Assembly (NCBI GenBank): GCA_902614065.1
Contig: CACMJT010000008.1
Coordinates: 1-64,000, forward strand
DNA length: 64,000 bases
Direction of reading: 5' to 3'
Source: an uncultured Bacteroidota bacterium
GTDB lineage: Bacteria; Bacteroidota; Bacteroidia; Flavobacteriales; Flavobacteriaceae
Below are positions 55,265-64,000 of the stretch, in pieces. Within the stretch, counting starts at the first letter, position 1. The number at the start of each line of letters is the position of its first letter. The position numbers and the translations under genes are program-made. A model generated the notes under the pieces. The model was not told the DNA's origin. It ran no database searches and saw only the letters and a list, made by a program, of their open reading frames with translations.

Positions 55265-55986
55265 TGAAAAAAGAATTTGATAAGATCGTTAGGAGTAGAA
55301 GGTCTGTCCGAAAGTTTAAAGCTATTGACATAAGTGATGATGTTGTTAAGGACTGTATTTTACACGCTTCCTTAGCCCCAAACAGTAGCAATCTTCAGTT
55401 GTGGGAGTTTTATCATGTAACCTCAAAAAAATTAATGAAAAAAATATCTTATGCCTGTTTTAATCAACCTGCAGCTCGTACTGCAAGTCAATTTGTAGTT
55501 GTTGTTACAAGAAAAGACTTGTGGAATAAAAGAAGGTTGTTCAACTTAAGTAAAATAAAGGCAAGAAATTTAAAGTTAAATGATAAACATCTCAAAAACA
55601 GAAGTATTGCAATTAAATACTACAAGTATTTAATACCAACAGTTTACAAAGAATTCTATGGAATTATAGGTCTTTTTAGATATTTTAATGCCTTGATTAT
55701 TGGTTTGTTCAGACCTATTTACAGACAAGTAACAAAATCTGACATGAGAGTTGTTGCTCACAAAAGTAGTGCTTTAGCTGCTCAAAATTTTATGTTGAGC
55801 ATGAGATCAAATGGATATGACACCTGTCCAATGGAAGGTTTTGATTCACTCAGAGTTAAGAAGACTCTATCACTTCCAAGGTCAGCTGAAATTAATATGA
55901 TAATTAGTTGTGGTATAAGAGATGAAAAAGGAATATATGGTGATCAAATTAGAGTACCATTTGATGAAATATATTTTAAAAAGTAA
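55264..55986 (+). CDS. Nitroreductase family protein
   Basis: The 240-residue FMN-binding protein has 'VRSRRSVRKFKAIDI' and 'HASLAPNSSNLQLWEFYHVT', with the FMN-contact residues RSRRS and SSN. The C-terminal block 'SALAAQNFMLSMRSNGYDTCPMEGFD' is typical. A long insert with Phe and Tyr (about 95-150) separates the halves. The substrate is unknown. The GTG start is fused to the ALDH stop, so the two genes are coupled. Confidence 0.9.
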   Translation: MKKEFDKIVRSRRSVRKFKAIDISDDVVKDCILHASLAPNSSNLQLWEFYHVTSKKLMKKISYACFNQPAARTASQFVVVVTRKDLWNKRRLFNLSKIKARNLKLNDKHLKNRSIAIKYYKYLIPTVYKEFYGIIGLFRYFNALIIGLFRPIYRQVTKSDMRVVAHKSSALAAQNFMLSMRSNGYDTCPMEGFDSLRVKKTLSLPRSAEINMIISCGIRDEKGIYGDQIRVPFDEIYFKK

Positions 55987-55993
55987 GGTGTAA

Positions 55994-57928
55994 TTAATTA
56001 TTATCTTTAAAATTGTCCAATCCTTCCTTAAGCCAATCTCTGTATGTTTGGGTATCGGTGTATTGAATTGGTGAATTTAAAATATCTAGTGACGGTGATA
56101 CTAAAACATAGTATGGTTGAGAATTAATATTAAAATTTAAAGTTTGGAAAGCTGACCATTTTTCACCTTCATTTTCGAGTATTTTAACATTTCCATTTTT
56201 ATCTGTGAGATTTATGTTCTTATTATTTAACAATTTTGATCTGTCATCAACATAGAGTGAGATCAAAATAAACTCATCATTAATCATATTGTAAATATCA
56301 TTTTTTGACCAGGTATTTTCTTCCACTCTTCTACAATTTGCACAAGCCCATCCAGTAAAATCAATGAGCATTGGTTTGTTTGTATATCTAGATTCTAATA
56401 AGCCTTTTTCAAAATCTTTGAAACAATTTAAACCGAGTGGACATCCATTATTGTTTTCATAAACTGTATAAAATGTAGGTGGAAGGAGACCACTTAGCAA
56501 GGCTAGCTTATAACTACTTTTTTCTTTAACACCTAAAGATAAATTTATGGTTGAATAACTAAAAAACGCAATTAATAGGTATAGGATTAGAGATCTTTTA
56601 AATCTTAATGAATTGATTAAATAAATTAAGCATGAAAGCGAAATTAAAATCCAAATAATGATAAATACTTCTCTTTTAAGTAGACCGAGCTCAAGAATTA
56701 AATCAGCATTAGATAAAAACTTAAATGCTAATGCTAACTCAATAAATCCCAAAATAACTTTAACTCTACTTAACCATATTCCTGATTTAGGTAAAACTTT
56801 TAATGAATTTGGTGAAATTGCCAGAAAGGTGAAAGGTAATGCTAGAGAAACGCCGAAGCCAAGCATTCCAAATGTTAAATCTAAAGCACCAGATTGTGAT
56901 GTAATGCTACCAACCAAAAGAGAACCCAAGATAGGTCCAGTACAAGAAAATGAAACTAAACATAGTGTTAATGCCATAAAGAATGTGGAAATCATTCCCG
57001 TAGAAATATTTGATGCGTTGTCTATTTTATTTGTCCATGAACTTGGTAATGTGATTTCAAATAAACCAAATAATGATAGTGCAAACAATATGAAGACCAA
57101 AAAGAATAAGAAATTCAATATAGGACTTGTTGAGATCTGATTAAAAATTTGAGGGTTAATATTTTCAATAAAGTAGAATGGCAAACTTAAACTTAGGTAA
57201 ATAAAAATAATAAACAAGCCATACATTACGCTTAGAAATTTTCCTGAACTTCCCTTGGAAGAGAAAAAAGAAACAGTCAATGGAATCATAGGAAAGACAC
57301 AGGGTGTTAGTAGAGCCAAAACACCGCCCAAAAAACCAAGAATAAATAAGTTTAGGTAATTATTGGAAATATAACTTGAAGAAATATCTTGACCTGATGA
57401 AATTAGTTCCTTATTGTTGAAATTAATGACTAATTCACTTTTAACAGAATTATAATCAAAAACTGTTTTGTTCAGATTGGAAACCCCACTGAGGTTAAAC
57501 ATTAATTCTTGTTCCTGAAAAATACACACCCTATCATCACAAACCTGATAATATACAGTTTGATTTACGAAATCTACATCATTATTAGATAACACAATCC
57601 TTTGATTGAAGGCAACTTGATTAACGAAGTATGATTGGTCTAAATTAAAGACTGGATCAAACTTTGTAATGGGTTCAGGTTCAATAACTTTTGAATAATT
57701 TTTTATGATCAAAGAATCTGAAAAAATAAACTCGGTTAAAATTGCCCCACCCTCTTCATTGTACTGAGAATACAGTCTCCAATTGTTTTCAATTTTAGCG
57801 GTTGTGGTTAGATTATACGTGCTATCATTTATTTTTTCAGTACTTGTTATCCACTCAATCGGATTTTGACCTAGGATTACATTGAAAAAAAAACCAAAAA
57901 ATATACTTAGATAGAAATTTTTAGACAT
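55994..57928 (-). CDS. dsbD: DsbD-type thiol:disulfide interchange protein
   Basis: The 644-residue protein has a signal peptide (about 1-20), an N-terminal periplasmic domain (about 20-165), a CcdA-like eight-helix membrane domain with the redox Cys in 'LTPCVFPMIPLTVSFF' and 'SCTGPILGSLLVG', and a C-terminal thioredoxin domain with WACANC. It moves reducing power from the cytosol to the periplasm, and could feed the TlpA-like lipoprotein here. It overlaps tilS by 22 bp. Confidence 0.94.
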   Translation of the reverse strand: MSKNFYLSIFFGFFFNVILGQNPIEWITSTEKINDSTYNLTTTAKIENNWRLYSQYNEEGGAILTEFIFSDSLIIKNYSKVIEPEPITKFDPVFNLDQSYFVNQVAFNQRIVLSNNDVDFVNQTVYYQVCDDRVCIFQEQELMFNLSGVSNLNKTVFDYNSVKSELVINFNNKELISSGQDISSSYISNNYLNLFILGFLGGVLALLTPCVFPMIPLTVSFFSSKGSSGKFLSVMYGLFIIFIYLSLSLPFYFIENINPQIFNQISTSPILNFLFFLVFILFALSLFGLFEITLPSSWTNKIDNASNISTGMISTFFMALTLCLVSFSCTGPILGSLLVGSITSQSGALDLTFGMLGFGVSLALPFTFLAISPNSLKVLPKSGIWLSRVKVILGFIELALAFKFLSNADLILELGLLKREVFIIIWILISLSCLIYLINSLRFKRSLILYLLIAFFSYSTINLSLGVKEKSSYKLALLSGLLPPTFYTVYENNNGCPLGLNCFKDFEKGLLESRYTNKPMLIDFTGWACANCRRVEENTWSKNDIYNMINDEFILISLYVDDRSKLLNNKNINLTDKNGNVKILENEGEKWSAFQTLNFNINSQPYYVLVSPSLDILNSPIQYTDTQTYRDWLKEGLDNFKDNN

Positions 57929-59163
57929 TTACCTTTTGTTTTTATAAACCTATTGTCTGCTCTTTCGCCAATTATCCATAAAATATCATCTCTGCTCGAC
58001 AACACCCACTGATTTTGTTTGGCAAAAATCGACATTTTTTTGTCTTTAAAAAATTTAGATAGCTTCTTTTTTCCCTTCATACCGTATGGATAGAAGGTAT
58101 CCCCAATCTTTGGTCTTCTGACTATCAATGGAAGTTTTATGTCACTATACAAACACACTTCTCTAGAATTCGGCTTTTTTGCTTCATCTGACATCTCTAA
58201 TTTTATTATGAAGGGATTCTGATTGATACCCATTTCTAATTCATATTCATTTGAGTCAATAAATTTATTTCTCTTTATCAAGAAAAGTTCTCTATCGGAG
58301 AGGAGTGTATGAGTATTTGATACGATTTTCTTTCCAGTTTTTGCAATTAAAAAATTTAGAATTTCCTTCTTGTTATAAAAATTAAAATTTTTCAAATTTT
58401 CAATAAAGTATTTCAATGTATTCTCATTTTCTAGGTCCTGCTTATTGATCTTTGTATAATCAAATTCTTGAATAAACAAATTATCCATTTCAAATTCGAT
58501 TTTATTAGAACTTATTTCTTCAATAATGTCAGAGACTTTTTTTGTAAAATTTTTATCAATTCTTTCAATTTCAGGAATTAAAATATTTCTTATTCGATTT
58601 CTTAAATAATAATCTTGAGAATTACTTGAATCAACGCTAAAATCAATCTTATTGGCTTTTGCGTATGAAATTATATCATCCTTTTTTTCATTTAAGAAAG
58701 GTCTTAATATATTTTTATTTTGCTCAGGAATAAGAGTTAAATTATTTCTTGATGGATTCCTAAACATACCAATTAAAATATTTTCAATATTATCATCTAA
58801 ATGATGACCTGTACTAATTAAGTCATAATTGAAATCGATTAAAACTTTTTTAAACCAATCGTATCTAATTTTTCTAGCTTCTATTTGTATGGACTTATTT
58901 AATTTACCTTTTCGAATTTTTTTTAGGTGCAATTTCAACTTATTTGATTTACAGAAATCTCTTACAAATTTTTCATTTTTCAAGCTTTCATTTCCTCTCA
59001 ATGAATAGTTAACATGAGCCACAGAAATTTTAAAATTATTTTTTAATAACAAATAAGCAAGTACAGTACTATCCAAGCCTCCACTCATGGAAACAAGGAT
59101 TTTTTTTTCCTTGAAGGCTTTTATTTTTTTTAAAACATTATTTTCAAAAATGCACTGACTCAT
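57907..59163 (-). CDS. tilS: tRNA(Ile)-lysidine synthetase
   Basis: The 418-residue enzyme makes lysidine at C34 of tRNA-Ile2. The PP-loop is 'VSMSGGLDSTVLAYLL' (SGGLDS at 27-32), with 'HVNYSLRGNES', 'ISTGHHLDDNIENILIGMFR' and 'DSSNSQDYYLRNRIRN'. The C-terminal TilS domain contains 'LIVRRPKIGDTFYPYGMKGKKKLSKFFKDKKM' in blocks. It overlaps pabB by ATGA. Confidence 0.95.
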   Translation of the reverse strand: MSQCIFENNVLKKIKAFKEKKILVSMSGGLDSTVLAYLLLKNNFKISVAHVNYSLRGNESLKNEKFVRDFCKSNKLKLHLKKIRKGKLNKSIQIEARKIRYDWFKKVLIDFNYDLISTGHHLDDNIENILIGMFRNPSRNNLTLIPEQNKNILRPFLNEKKDDIISYAKANKIDFSVDSSNSQDYYLRNRIRNILIPEIERIDKNFTKKVSDIIEEISSNKIEFEMDNLFIQEFDYTKINKQDLENENTLKYFIENLKNFNFYNKKEILNFLIAKTGKKIVSNTHTLLSDRELFLIKRNKFIDSNEYELEMGINQNPFIIKLEMSDEAKKPNSREVCLYSDIKLPLIVRRPKIGDTFYPYGMKGKKKLSKFFKDKKMSIFAKQNQWVLSSRDDILWIIGERADNRFIKTKGKCLKISI

Positions 59164-60446
59164 GACAATGATTTTTTTAATGCATCAATTTTTGTCAGGC
59201 ATTCTTCATACTCATCTTCTGGATCTGATTTGAAAGTTATTCCACTCCCTACATTAACTGATATTTTTGAAAGTTCATCATCATAAATAATAGTCCTAAT
59301 TACGACATTAAAATCAAAATTTTTATTAGGGTCAATATAGCCAATTGCACCGCTATAAATTCCTCTCGACGTTTCTTCTAATTCATCAATAATTTTCATG
59401 GTTTTTATTTTTGGAGCTCCTGTCATACTTCCCATGGGAAAAGTACTTTTTAAAATTTTTGAAAAAAATACTTCATTTTCAATTTGAGCTTCAATTGTAG
59501 AAACCATTTGGTGAATATTTTTATAGGTGTTAATTTTTGAAAGTTCCGTTACTTTAACTGAACCCTTTTTAGCAATTCTTGATAAATCATTTCTAACCAA
59601 ATCAACTATCATGTGGTTTTCAGATTTTTCTTTTATACTGTTCTTTAATGAATTAATAAGAAACAAATCTTCCTTAAAAGTTTTTCCTCTTTTTTTAGTC
59701 CCTTTAATTGGTTGTGATATAATAGTTTTCTTGTTTCTTTTTATAAACCTTTCAGGAGATGAGGACAGTATATGAAAATGTTTGTCTTTGTAGTATACAC
59801 TCATTGGTGACTCGGTAAGTTTATTGAGTTTTTTAAAAGTATTTTCAGGATTAATTTTTGTGTTGTCATTAAAAAAATCAAAACAGAAATTTAGTTCATA
59901 GGTGTCTCCAATTTTAATTCTGTTTTTAATATTTTTTATTTTTTTAATATACTCTTCTTTAGATAACCTACCTTTTAATTCTACATTTAAATTATTTTTA
60001 TTCTCATCTGATCTTATATGAATCTTATTAATCTCACTCCAATCTTCTAATAATTCTTTTTCATCGAAGTATAATGCTCTAAGTATAACTCCATCAAAAA
60101 TCCAAATTGTTGATGGTTGAAAAAATGACAAATTAGGAACTTCAAAATATTTTAAATTTTTTGAATTAAAATCTTCGATTTCGTCCTTTAAATCATATGA
60201 GATAAACCCAAAAATCCAATCATTAACCTGGTTAATGTAATTATCAAGTTTTTCTAATGAATTATCTGAGCTTTTTAACTCACTGATTTTGCCGTAAGAA
60301 AAGATAAATTCATAATCATTTTTTTTGTTGTTGGAATCAAGAAGAATAACATTTTCTTTTGATTTTGATAAAAACATAAGGTTTTCTTTTAAATGACTAA
60401 TATTTTTAACTACAAAAACTTTTTCTTTTCTATCCATTATTGCCAT
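59160..60446 (-). CDS. pabB: Aminodeoxychorismate synthase component I
   Basis: The 428-residue chorismate-binding enzyme has 'YELNFCFDF', 'SSSPERFIKRNKKTIISQPIKGTKKRG' in blocks, 'DLVRNDLSRIAKKGSVKV', 'STFPMGSMTGAPKIKTMKIIDELE' and 'GSGITFKSDPEDEYEEC'. PabB is the likeliest subtype and would make aminodeoxychorismate for folate; an anthranilate or isochorismate synthase cannot be excluded. No glutaminase partner is nearby. ATG 60437 is a second start, and may be favoured because the near-box TAATTTTA lies 1 nt before ATG 60446. Confidence 0.9.
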   Translation of the reverse strand: MAIMDRKEKVFVVKNISHLKENLMFLSKSKENVILLDSNNKKNDYEFIFSYGKISELKSSDNSLEKLDNYINQVNDWIFGFISYDLKDEIEDFNSKNLKYFEVPNLSFFQPSTIWIFDGVILRALYFDEKELLEDWSEINKIHIRSDENKNNLNVELKGRLSKEEYIKKIKNIKNRIKIGDTYELNFCFDFFNDNTKINPENTFKKLNKLTESPMSVYYKDKHFHILSSSPERFIKRNKKTIISQPIKGTKKRGKTFKEDLFLINSLKNSIKEKSENHMIVDLVRNDLSRIAKKGSVKVTELSKINTYKNIHQMVSTIEAQIENEVFFSKILKSTFPMGSMTGAPKIKTMKIIDELEETSRGIYSGAIGYIDPNKNFDFNVVIRTIIYDDELSKISVNVGSGITFKSDPEDEYEECLTKIDALKKSLS

Positions 60447-60475
60447 ATAAAATTAACATAAAATGAAGATATTGG

Positions 60476-60483
60476 TATATTTG
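60476..60483 (+). promoter_or_regulatory. -7 promoter box for the ArgE-like gene
   Basis: TATATTTG matches the consensus and lies between the two candidate ATGs (60463 and 60493). It ends 9 nt before ATG 60493, so this second ATG is the likely start. Confidence 0.5.
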
Positions 60484-60492
60484 AATTTCAAA

Positions 60493-61557
60493 ATGAATGA
60501 AGAATCACTTTACCTAGAGTCTGTTGAATTATTAAAAGAATTAATATCTACACAATCATTCTCTTTTCATGAGGAAAATACTGCAACATTATTAGAAAAT
60601 TGGCTCAACAAAAACTCCATACCTTTTAAAAGACATGTTAATAATATCTATTGCTACAATAAGTATTATGACGAAGAAAAACCTAATATTCTATTAAATT
60701 CACACCACGATACAGTTGAACCAAACGATTCTTACACAAACGACCCTTATGAGCCAATTGTCGATCAGGGAAAGCTTTATGGTCTTGGAAGTAATGATGC
60801 AGGTGCATCATTAGTTTCTCTTCTTTCTACATTTAAGTTTTTTTATAATTGCAAGAATTTAAATTATAACCTGATTTTTTTAGCTTCAGCAGAGGAAGAA
60901 AAATCTGGAAAAAATGGAATAAAAAGTGTTATTCCAAAACTACCAAAGATTGATTTTGCAATCATCGGCGAACCAACAAAGATGGAAATTGCCATTGCTG
61001 AAAAGGGATTAATTGTCTTTGACTTGATAATTGAAGGAACATCTAGCCATGCAGCCCACCCTAATACAAACAATCCGATTCAAAAAATCAATAAAATAAT
61101 TGATCAAATTAGCGCATTAGATTTTAATAAAGTTTCCAAAACTCTTGGAAAAGTTAAAGTAACAATCACTCAAATAAATGCGGGTAAACAACATAATGTT
61201 GTTCCATCTAATGTTAAAATGGTTGTTGATGTAAGAGTTAATGATTTATATTCAAACAAAGAGATTTTGGAGATATTTCAGCAAAATGTAGACTGTAAAA
61301 TACTGCCTAGAAATCTTGAACTAAACAGTAAGGCAATTGACAATAATCATCAAATTAATTATGTTGCAAAAAAATTAAACATAAACACCTATGGATCACC
61401 AACTCTTTCTGACCAATCAAAAATCAAATGTGATTCTGTCAAGATTGGACCAGGAGACTCAGTAAGGTCCCATACTGCCAATGAATTTGTTTTTTTGGAT
61501 GAAATAAGGGAAGCAATTCCTAAGTATATAAAAATATTAGAAACGTTAAAAATCTAA
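60493..61557 (+). CDS. argE: M20 family N-acyl-ornithine/citrulline deacylase (ArgE-like)
   Basis: The 354-residue M20 peptidase-fold enzyme has 'LLNSHHDTVEPNDSYTNDPYEP', 'GLGSNDAGASLVSLL', 'ASAEEEKSGKNG' (catalytic Glu) and 'AIIGEPTKMEIAIAEKG', with a C-terminal 'GPGDSVRSHTANEFVFLDEI'. The pattern matches the Bacteroidota acyl-ornithine or acyl-citrulline deacylase of arginine synthesis, recalled from memory. No other arg genes are in the window. ATG 60463 lies before the promoter box and is probably not used. The stop overlaps that of lpd by 4 bp. Confidence 0.85.
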   Translation: MNEESLYLESVELLKELISTQSFSFHEENTATLLENWLNKNSIPFKRHVNNIYCYNKYYDEEKPNILLNSHHDTVEPNDSYTNDPYEPIVDQGKLYGLGSNDAGASLVSLLSTFKFFYNCKNLNYNLIFLASAEEEKSGKNGIKSVIPKLPKIDFAIIGEPTKMEIAIAEKGLIVFDLIIEGTSSHAAHPNTNNPIQKINKIIDQISALDFNKVSKTLGKVKVTITQINAGKQHNVVPSNVKMVVDVRVNDLYSNKEILEIFQQNVDCKILPRNLELNSKAIDNNHQINYVAKKLNINTYGSPTLSDQSKIKCDSVKIGPGDSVRSHTANEFVFLDEIREAIPKYIKILETLKI

Positions 61558-62954
61558 ATATGAAGAGGCCTGTTCTCTAAGGCATCAAGAGCAGCTTCTT
61601 TAAGTGCTTCAGAGTATGTAGGGTGTGGATGACTCATCATAGCAATATCTTCACATGAGGCTTTGAATTCCATCGCGGTAACAGCCTCCGTAATTAGGTC
61701 AGCTGCTCTTGCTCCTATTATGTGGACACCAAGTATCTCATCAGTTTTTTTGTCTGCTAAAATCTTTACAAAACCACTTAAGTCATTACTTGCCCTTGAC
61801 CTACCAAGAGCTCTCATGGGAAAATTTCCTTTTTTATAATTAATTTTTTCTTCAATAAGTTCTTGCTCAGTCTTACCAACACTAGAAACTTCTGGCCAGG
61901 TGTAAATTACATTAGGAATTAAATTATAATCAATGTGCGGTTTATGATTTTTTAAAATTTCAGCAACAGCTATCCCTTCCTCCTCAGCTTTGTGTGCCAA
62001 CATGGGTCCATTAACAACATCACCAATTGCAAAAATGTTATTATTAGTTGTTTTAAATTGTCTATCAATAATAATTCTTCCTGACTTATCTGTATCAACA
62101 CCAACCGAATTCAAACATAAATTTTCGGTATAGGGTTTTCTTCCGACTGAAACTAGGCAATAATCTGAAACAAACTCTAAAATTTCTCCAGACTTATTTT
62201 CAGCTTTAACAATCACATTACTATCGTTTGACTTTACATCAAAAACTTTTGATGATAAGTAAAAGTTAATCTTTTCTTTTTTGAATATTTTAAGTAATTC
62301 TTTAGAAACATCATTGTCCATAAAAGGTGTGATCTTATCTGAATATTCAATAACATTAACCTCTGAACCTAGTCTATTGTATACTTGACCAAGCTCTAGA
62401 CCTATGACACCTGCTCCTATAATAGTCAGTGATTTAGGAATTTCATTGAGTGACAAAGCCTCCGTGGATGTTATTATTTTTTCCTTATCAATGTTTATAA
62501 ATGGCAAGGTAGCAGGTTTTGATCCAGTCGCTATTACACATTTGTCAAATTTAATTCTTTGATTTGTATCGTTTTCAATATTGATTAAATGATCGTCAAC
62601 AAAACTTGCAAAACCATTGTATACATCAATGTTGTTTTTGTTCATTAAAAAATCAATGCCCTTCACAGTCTGAGAAACGACATTGTTTTTCCTATCTATC
62701 ATTTTTTTAAAATCTAAAGAAATTGCACCTTCAACATTTATTCCATGACTTGAAATGTTATGCACAACATCATGGTAATGATGAGATGAATCTAATAATG
62801 CCTTGGATGGAATACAACCTACATTTAGGCATGTTCCTCCAAGAGATTTATATTTTTCAATTAAAGCTGTTTTAATTCCTAATTGAGATGCACGAATCGC
62901 ACATACATAACCGCCTGGTCCCGAACCAATAACAACCAAATCATAATTTTTCAC
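61554..62954 (-). CDS. lpdA: Dihydrolipoyl dehydrogenase (E3)
   Basis: The 466-residue flavoprotein oxidises dihydrolipoyl groups in 2-oxoacid dehydrogenases and the glycine cleavage system. It has the FAD loop 'VVIGSGPGGYVCAIRASQLG', the redox disulfide 'GGTCLNVGCIPSKALL' (C42, C47), the NAD loop 'IIGAGVIGLELGQVYNRLGS' and the C-terminal active-site 'SHPHPTYSEALKEAAL'. It could serve the fused E1 in this window. The start is GTG, preceded by a promoter box. Confidence 0.97.
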   Translation of the reverse strand: MKNYDLVVIGSGPGGYVCAIRASQLGIKTALIEKYKSLGGTCLNVGCIPSKALLDSSHHYHDVVHNISSHGINVEGAISLDFKKMIDRKNNVVSQTVKGIDFLMNKNNIDVYNGFASFVDDHLINIENDTNQRIKFDKCVIATGSKPATLPFINIDKEKIITSTEALSLNEIPKSLTIIGAGVIGLELGQVYNRLGSEVNVIEYSDKITPFMDNDVSKELLKIFKKEKINFYLSSKVFDVKSNDSNVIVKAENKSGEILEFVSDYCLVSVGRKPYTENLCLNSVGVDTDKSGRIIIDRQFKTTNNNIFAIGDVVNGPMLAHKAEEEGIAVAEILKNHKPHIDYNLIPNVIYTWPEVSSVGKTEQELIEEKINYKKGNFPMRALGRSRASNDLSGFVKILADKKTDEILGVHIIGARAADLITEAVTAMEFKASCEDIAMMSHPHPTYSEALKEAALDALENRPLHI

Positions 62955-62958
62955 AAAA

Positions 62959-62966
62959 CAAAAATA
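62959..62966 (-). promoter_or_regulatory. -7 promoter box for lpd
   Basis: TATTTTTG on the minus strand ends 4 nt before the GTG at 62954, so a leaderless transcript is predicted. Confidence 0.5.
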
Positions 62967-63049
62967 CTAAATGTTGGTAGATATTTATTCGTTTATATCT
63001 TTAAATTCAGCCAATTAATGTCGCTTTTTATGAATATATTAGCAAACAA

Positions 63050-64000
63050 ATGAAAACGGAAAAAAACACCGCCAATATTGCTACTAAAATAAGTTTATTT
63101 GACTCTGTATTGCCAATATTTTTTTTAATTCTTCTTTTATTTTTAAACGTCTACATTTTCTACGGTGATTCGGCACTTGAAGGCTCAAATCAATTTATAT
63201 TGCTTACTGGTGCATTTATAGCAATTTTGGTTGGGGTTAAAAATAAAATTAATATTAACTCAATTTTTAATTCCATTTCCAAAAATATCGAATCTATAGG
63301 TACTCCTATACTGATATTACTTTTAGTTGGTTCTTTAGCAGGATCCTGGCTACTTAGCGGAATTATTCCCTCAATGATTTATTATGGATTTAAAATTATT
63401 AATGCATCTTTTTTTCTTCCATCCTGTATAATAATATGTGCATTAACATCTTTTGCCACGGGGAGCAGTTGGTCAACTTCAGCAACTGTAGGAATTGCAT
63501 TAATAGGAATTGGAAAGGTCTTGGGCTTTGATACTGGAATGGTTGCTGGAGCAGTTATATCTGGGGCATATTTTGGGGATAAAATGTCCCCACTTAGTGA
63601 TACTACTAATCTTGCAGCTGCTGTCACTGAATCCAACTTATTTGATCATATTAAATACATGATGATTACCACATTTCCAACCATAGTTATCACATTTATA
63701 TTTTTTTTGCTTTTTAACCTAACTAATCTTCCTAATGATGAAATATCTAATCAAAGCTACATTGAGTTGATACCAAACTTTTTCAATACTACGCCAATTC
63801 TTTTTTTAGTACCCATATTTGTAATTATACTAATTATCAAAAAAATAAACCCAGTTATAGCACTTTTTTTGGGAACATTATCAGCTTCGTTTTTTGCCTT
63901 AATTTTTCAAGGTGACACAATAGATTCCATTATTAATAATAACCCAGATCAAAAACTTAACGAGTATATGGTAATAATGAACTCAATTGTTGGCGATACT
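63050..64000 (+). CDS. nhaC: NhaC family Na+/H+ antiporter, cut by window end
   Basis: Reading from ATG 63050 gives 317 codons without a stop up to the window end. The protein has many hydrophobic helices and the NhaC marks 'GTPILILLLVGSLAGSWL', 'TSFATGSSWSTSATVGIALIGIG' and 'GAYFGDKMSPLSDTTNLAAAV'. It likely exports Na+ (or exchanges malate and lactate-type substrates in some NhaC members) in return for H+. A TATATTAG sequence 7 nt before the ATG resembles the -7 box with one mismatch. The 3' end lies beyond the window. Confidence 0.92.
   Translation, partial: MKTEKNTANIATKISLFDSVLPIFFLILLLFLNVYIFYGDSALEGSNQFILLTGAFIAILVGVKNKININSIFNSISKNIESIGTPILILLLVGSLAGSWLLSGIIPSMIYYGFKIINASFFLPSCIIICALTSFATGSSWSTSATVGIALIGIGKVLGFDTGMVAGAVISGAYFGDKMSPLSDTTNLAAAVTESNLFDHIKYMMITTFPTIVITFIFFLLFNLTNLPNDEISNQSYIELIPNFFNTTPILFLVPIFVIILIIKKINPVIALFLGTLSASFFALIFQGDTIDSIINNNPDQKLNEYMVIMNSIVGDT

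Noticed and set aside
56658-57140. 160-residue ORF on + strand
   Set aside because: It lies antisense within the dsbD membrane domain, lacks any recognisable domain, and follows dsbD codon periodicity in reverse.
63382-63636. 84-residue ORF on - strand
   Set aside because: It is antisense to the clearly recognisable NhaC antiporter reading frame.
1-64000. tRNA, rRNA, CRISPR array or insertion sequence
   Set aside because: All gaps between genes are short (largest is 162 bp and holds the SRP RNA). I found no cloverleaf, spaced direct repeats, or transposase-like ORF. A tRNAscan or CRISPR search would confirm.

Overview
This window is a densely packed, AT-rich chromosomal segment of a Bacteroidota bacterium, most likely an uncultured marine flavobacterium. 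Several signs point there: short TAnnTTTG (-7) promoter boxes, almost no Shine-Dalgarno sequences, an E1 dehydrogenase with fused alpha and beta subunits, lipoproteins with SC lipoboxes, DUF2911, class II IlvC, a YbiT-like ABC-F protein and a Bacteroidota-type SRP RNA. I see no insertion sequences, phage genes, CRISPR arrays, tRNAs or rRNAs. The content is core metabolism, DNA repair, translation and envelope genes.

Layout. 1-5.3 kb (+): end of an FN3-like lipoprotein, a cold-shock-domain protein, DUF2911 plus a membrane-anchored amidohydrolase, then a tight set ald / 2OG-Fe(II) oxygenase / SUI1 factor. 5.3-10.8 kb (-): a small YqaE/Pmp3 protein, DUF805, and the overlapping set aroC-dicarboxylate symporter-ung, then D-lactate dehydrogenase. 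10.8-26.3 kb (mostly +): TlpA-like lipoprotein, acyltransferase, glmM (-), uvrA-LOG-M1-like surface protein, fused E1, holA (-), HsdR_N-like nuclease plus GT2, OmpA lipoprotein. 26.3-38.7 kb: uvrD (-), recG and pheT (+), then SRP RNA-SDR-fsa-ABC-F (-), glutaminyl cyclase (+), glyA (-). 38.7-46.8 kb: smpB, pcm (-), Gfo/Idh-yggS-exonuclease-miaA, phoH-purC (-), DUF62, dnaN. 46.8-53.8 kb (-): ilvD-ilvB-ilvN-ilvC followed by gapN. 53.8-64 kb: aldehyde dehydrogenase plus nitroreductase, pabB-tilS-dsbD (-), an ArgE-like deacylase, lpd (-), and the start of an NhaC antiporter.

How the genes fit together. The ilv genes make branched-chain amino acids, and the E1 and lpd products belong to 2-oxoacid dehydrogenases that degrade their keto acids or pyruvate. 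The DNA maintenance genes (ung, uvrA, uvrD, recG, holA, dnaN, a DnaQ-like exonuclease) are scattered rather than in one operon.

The window holds no obvious new defence or mobile system. The more unusual signals are: (1) promoter boxes ending 4-6 nt before start codons, calibrated by the SRP RNA promoter, implying leaderless mRNAs; (2) convergent genes that almost all overlap at their stop codons; (3) a terminator-like hairpin in the ilv operon leader; and (4) several enzymes with changed catalytic or motif residues (an SDR with Phe for the catalytic Tyr, an ABC-F protein with one composite ATP site eroded, an M1-like protein without a zinc site, a divergent SmpB and a divergent DUF62 protein).
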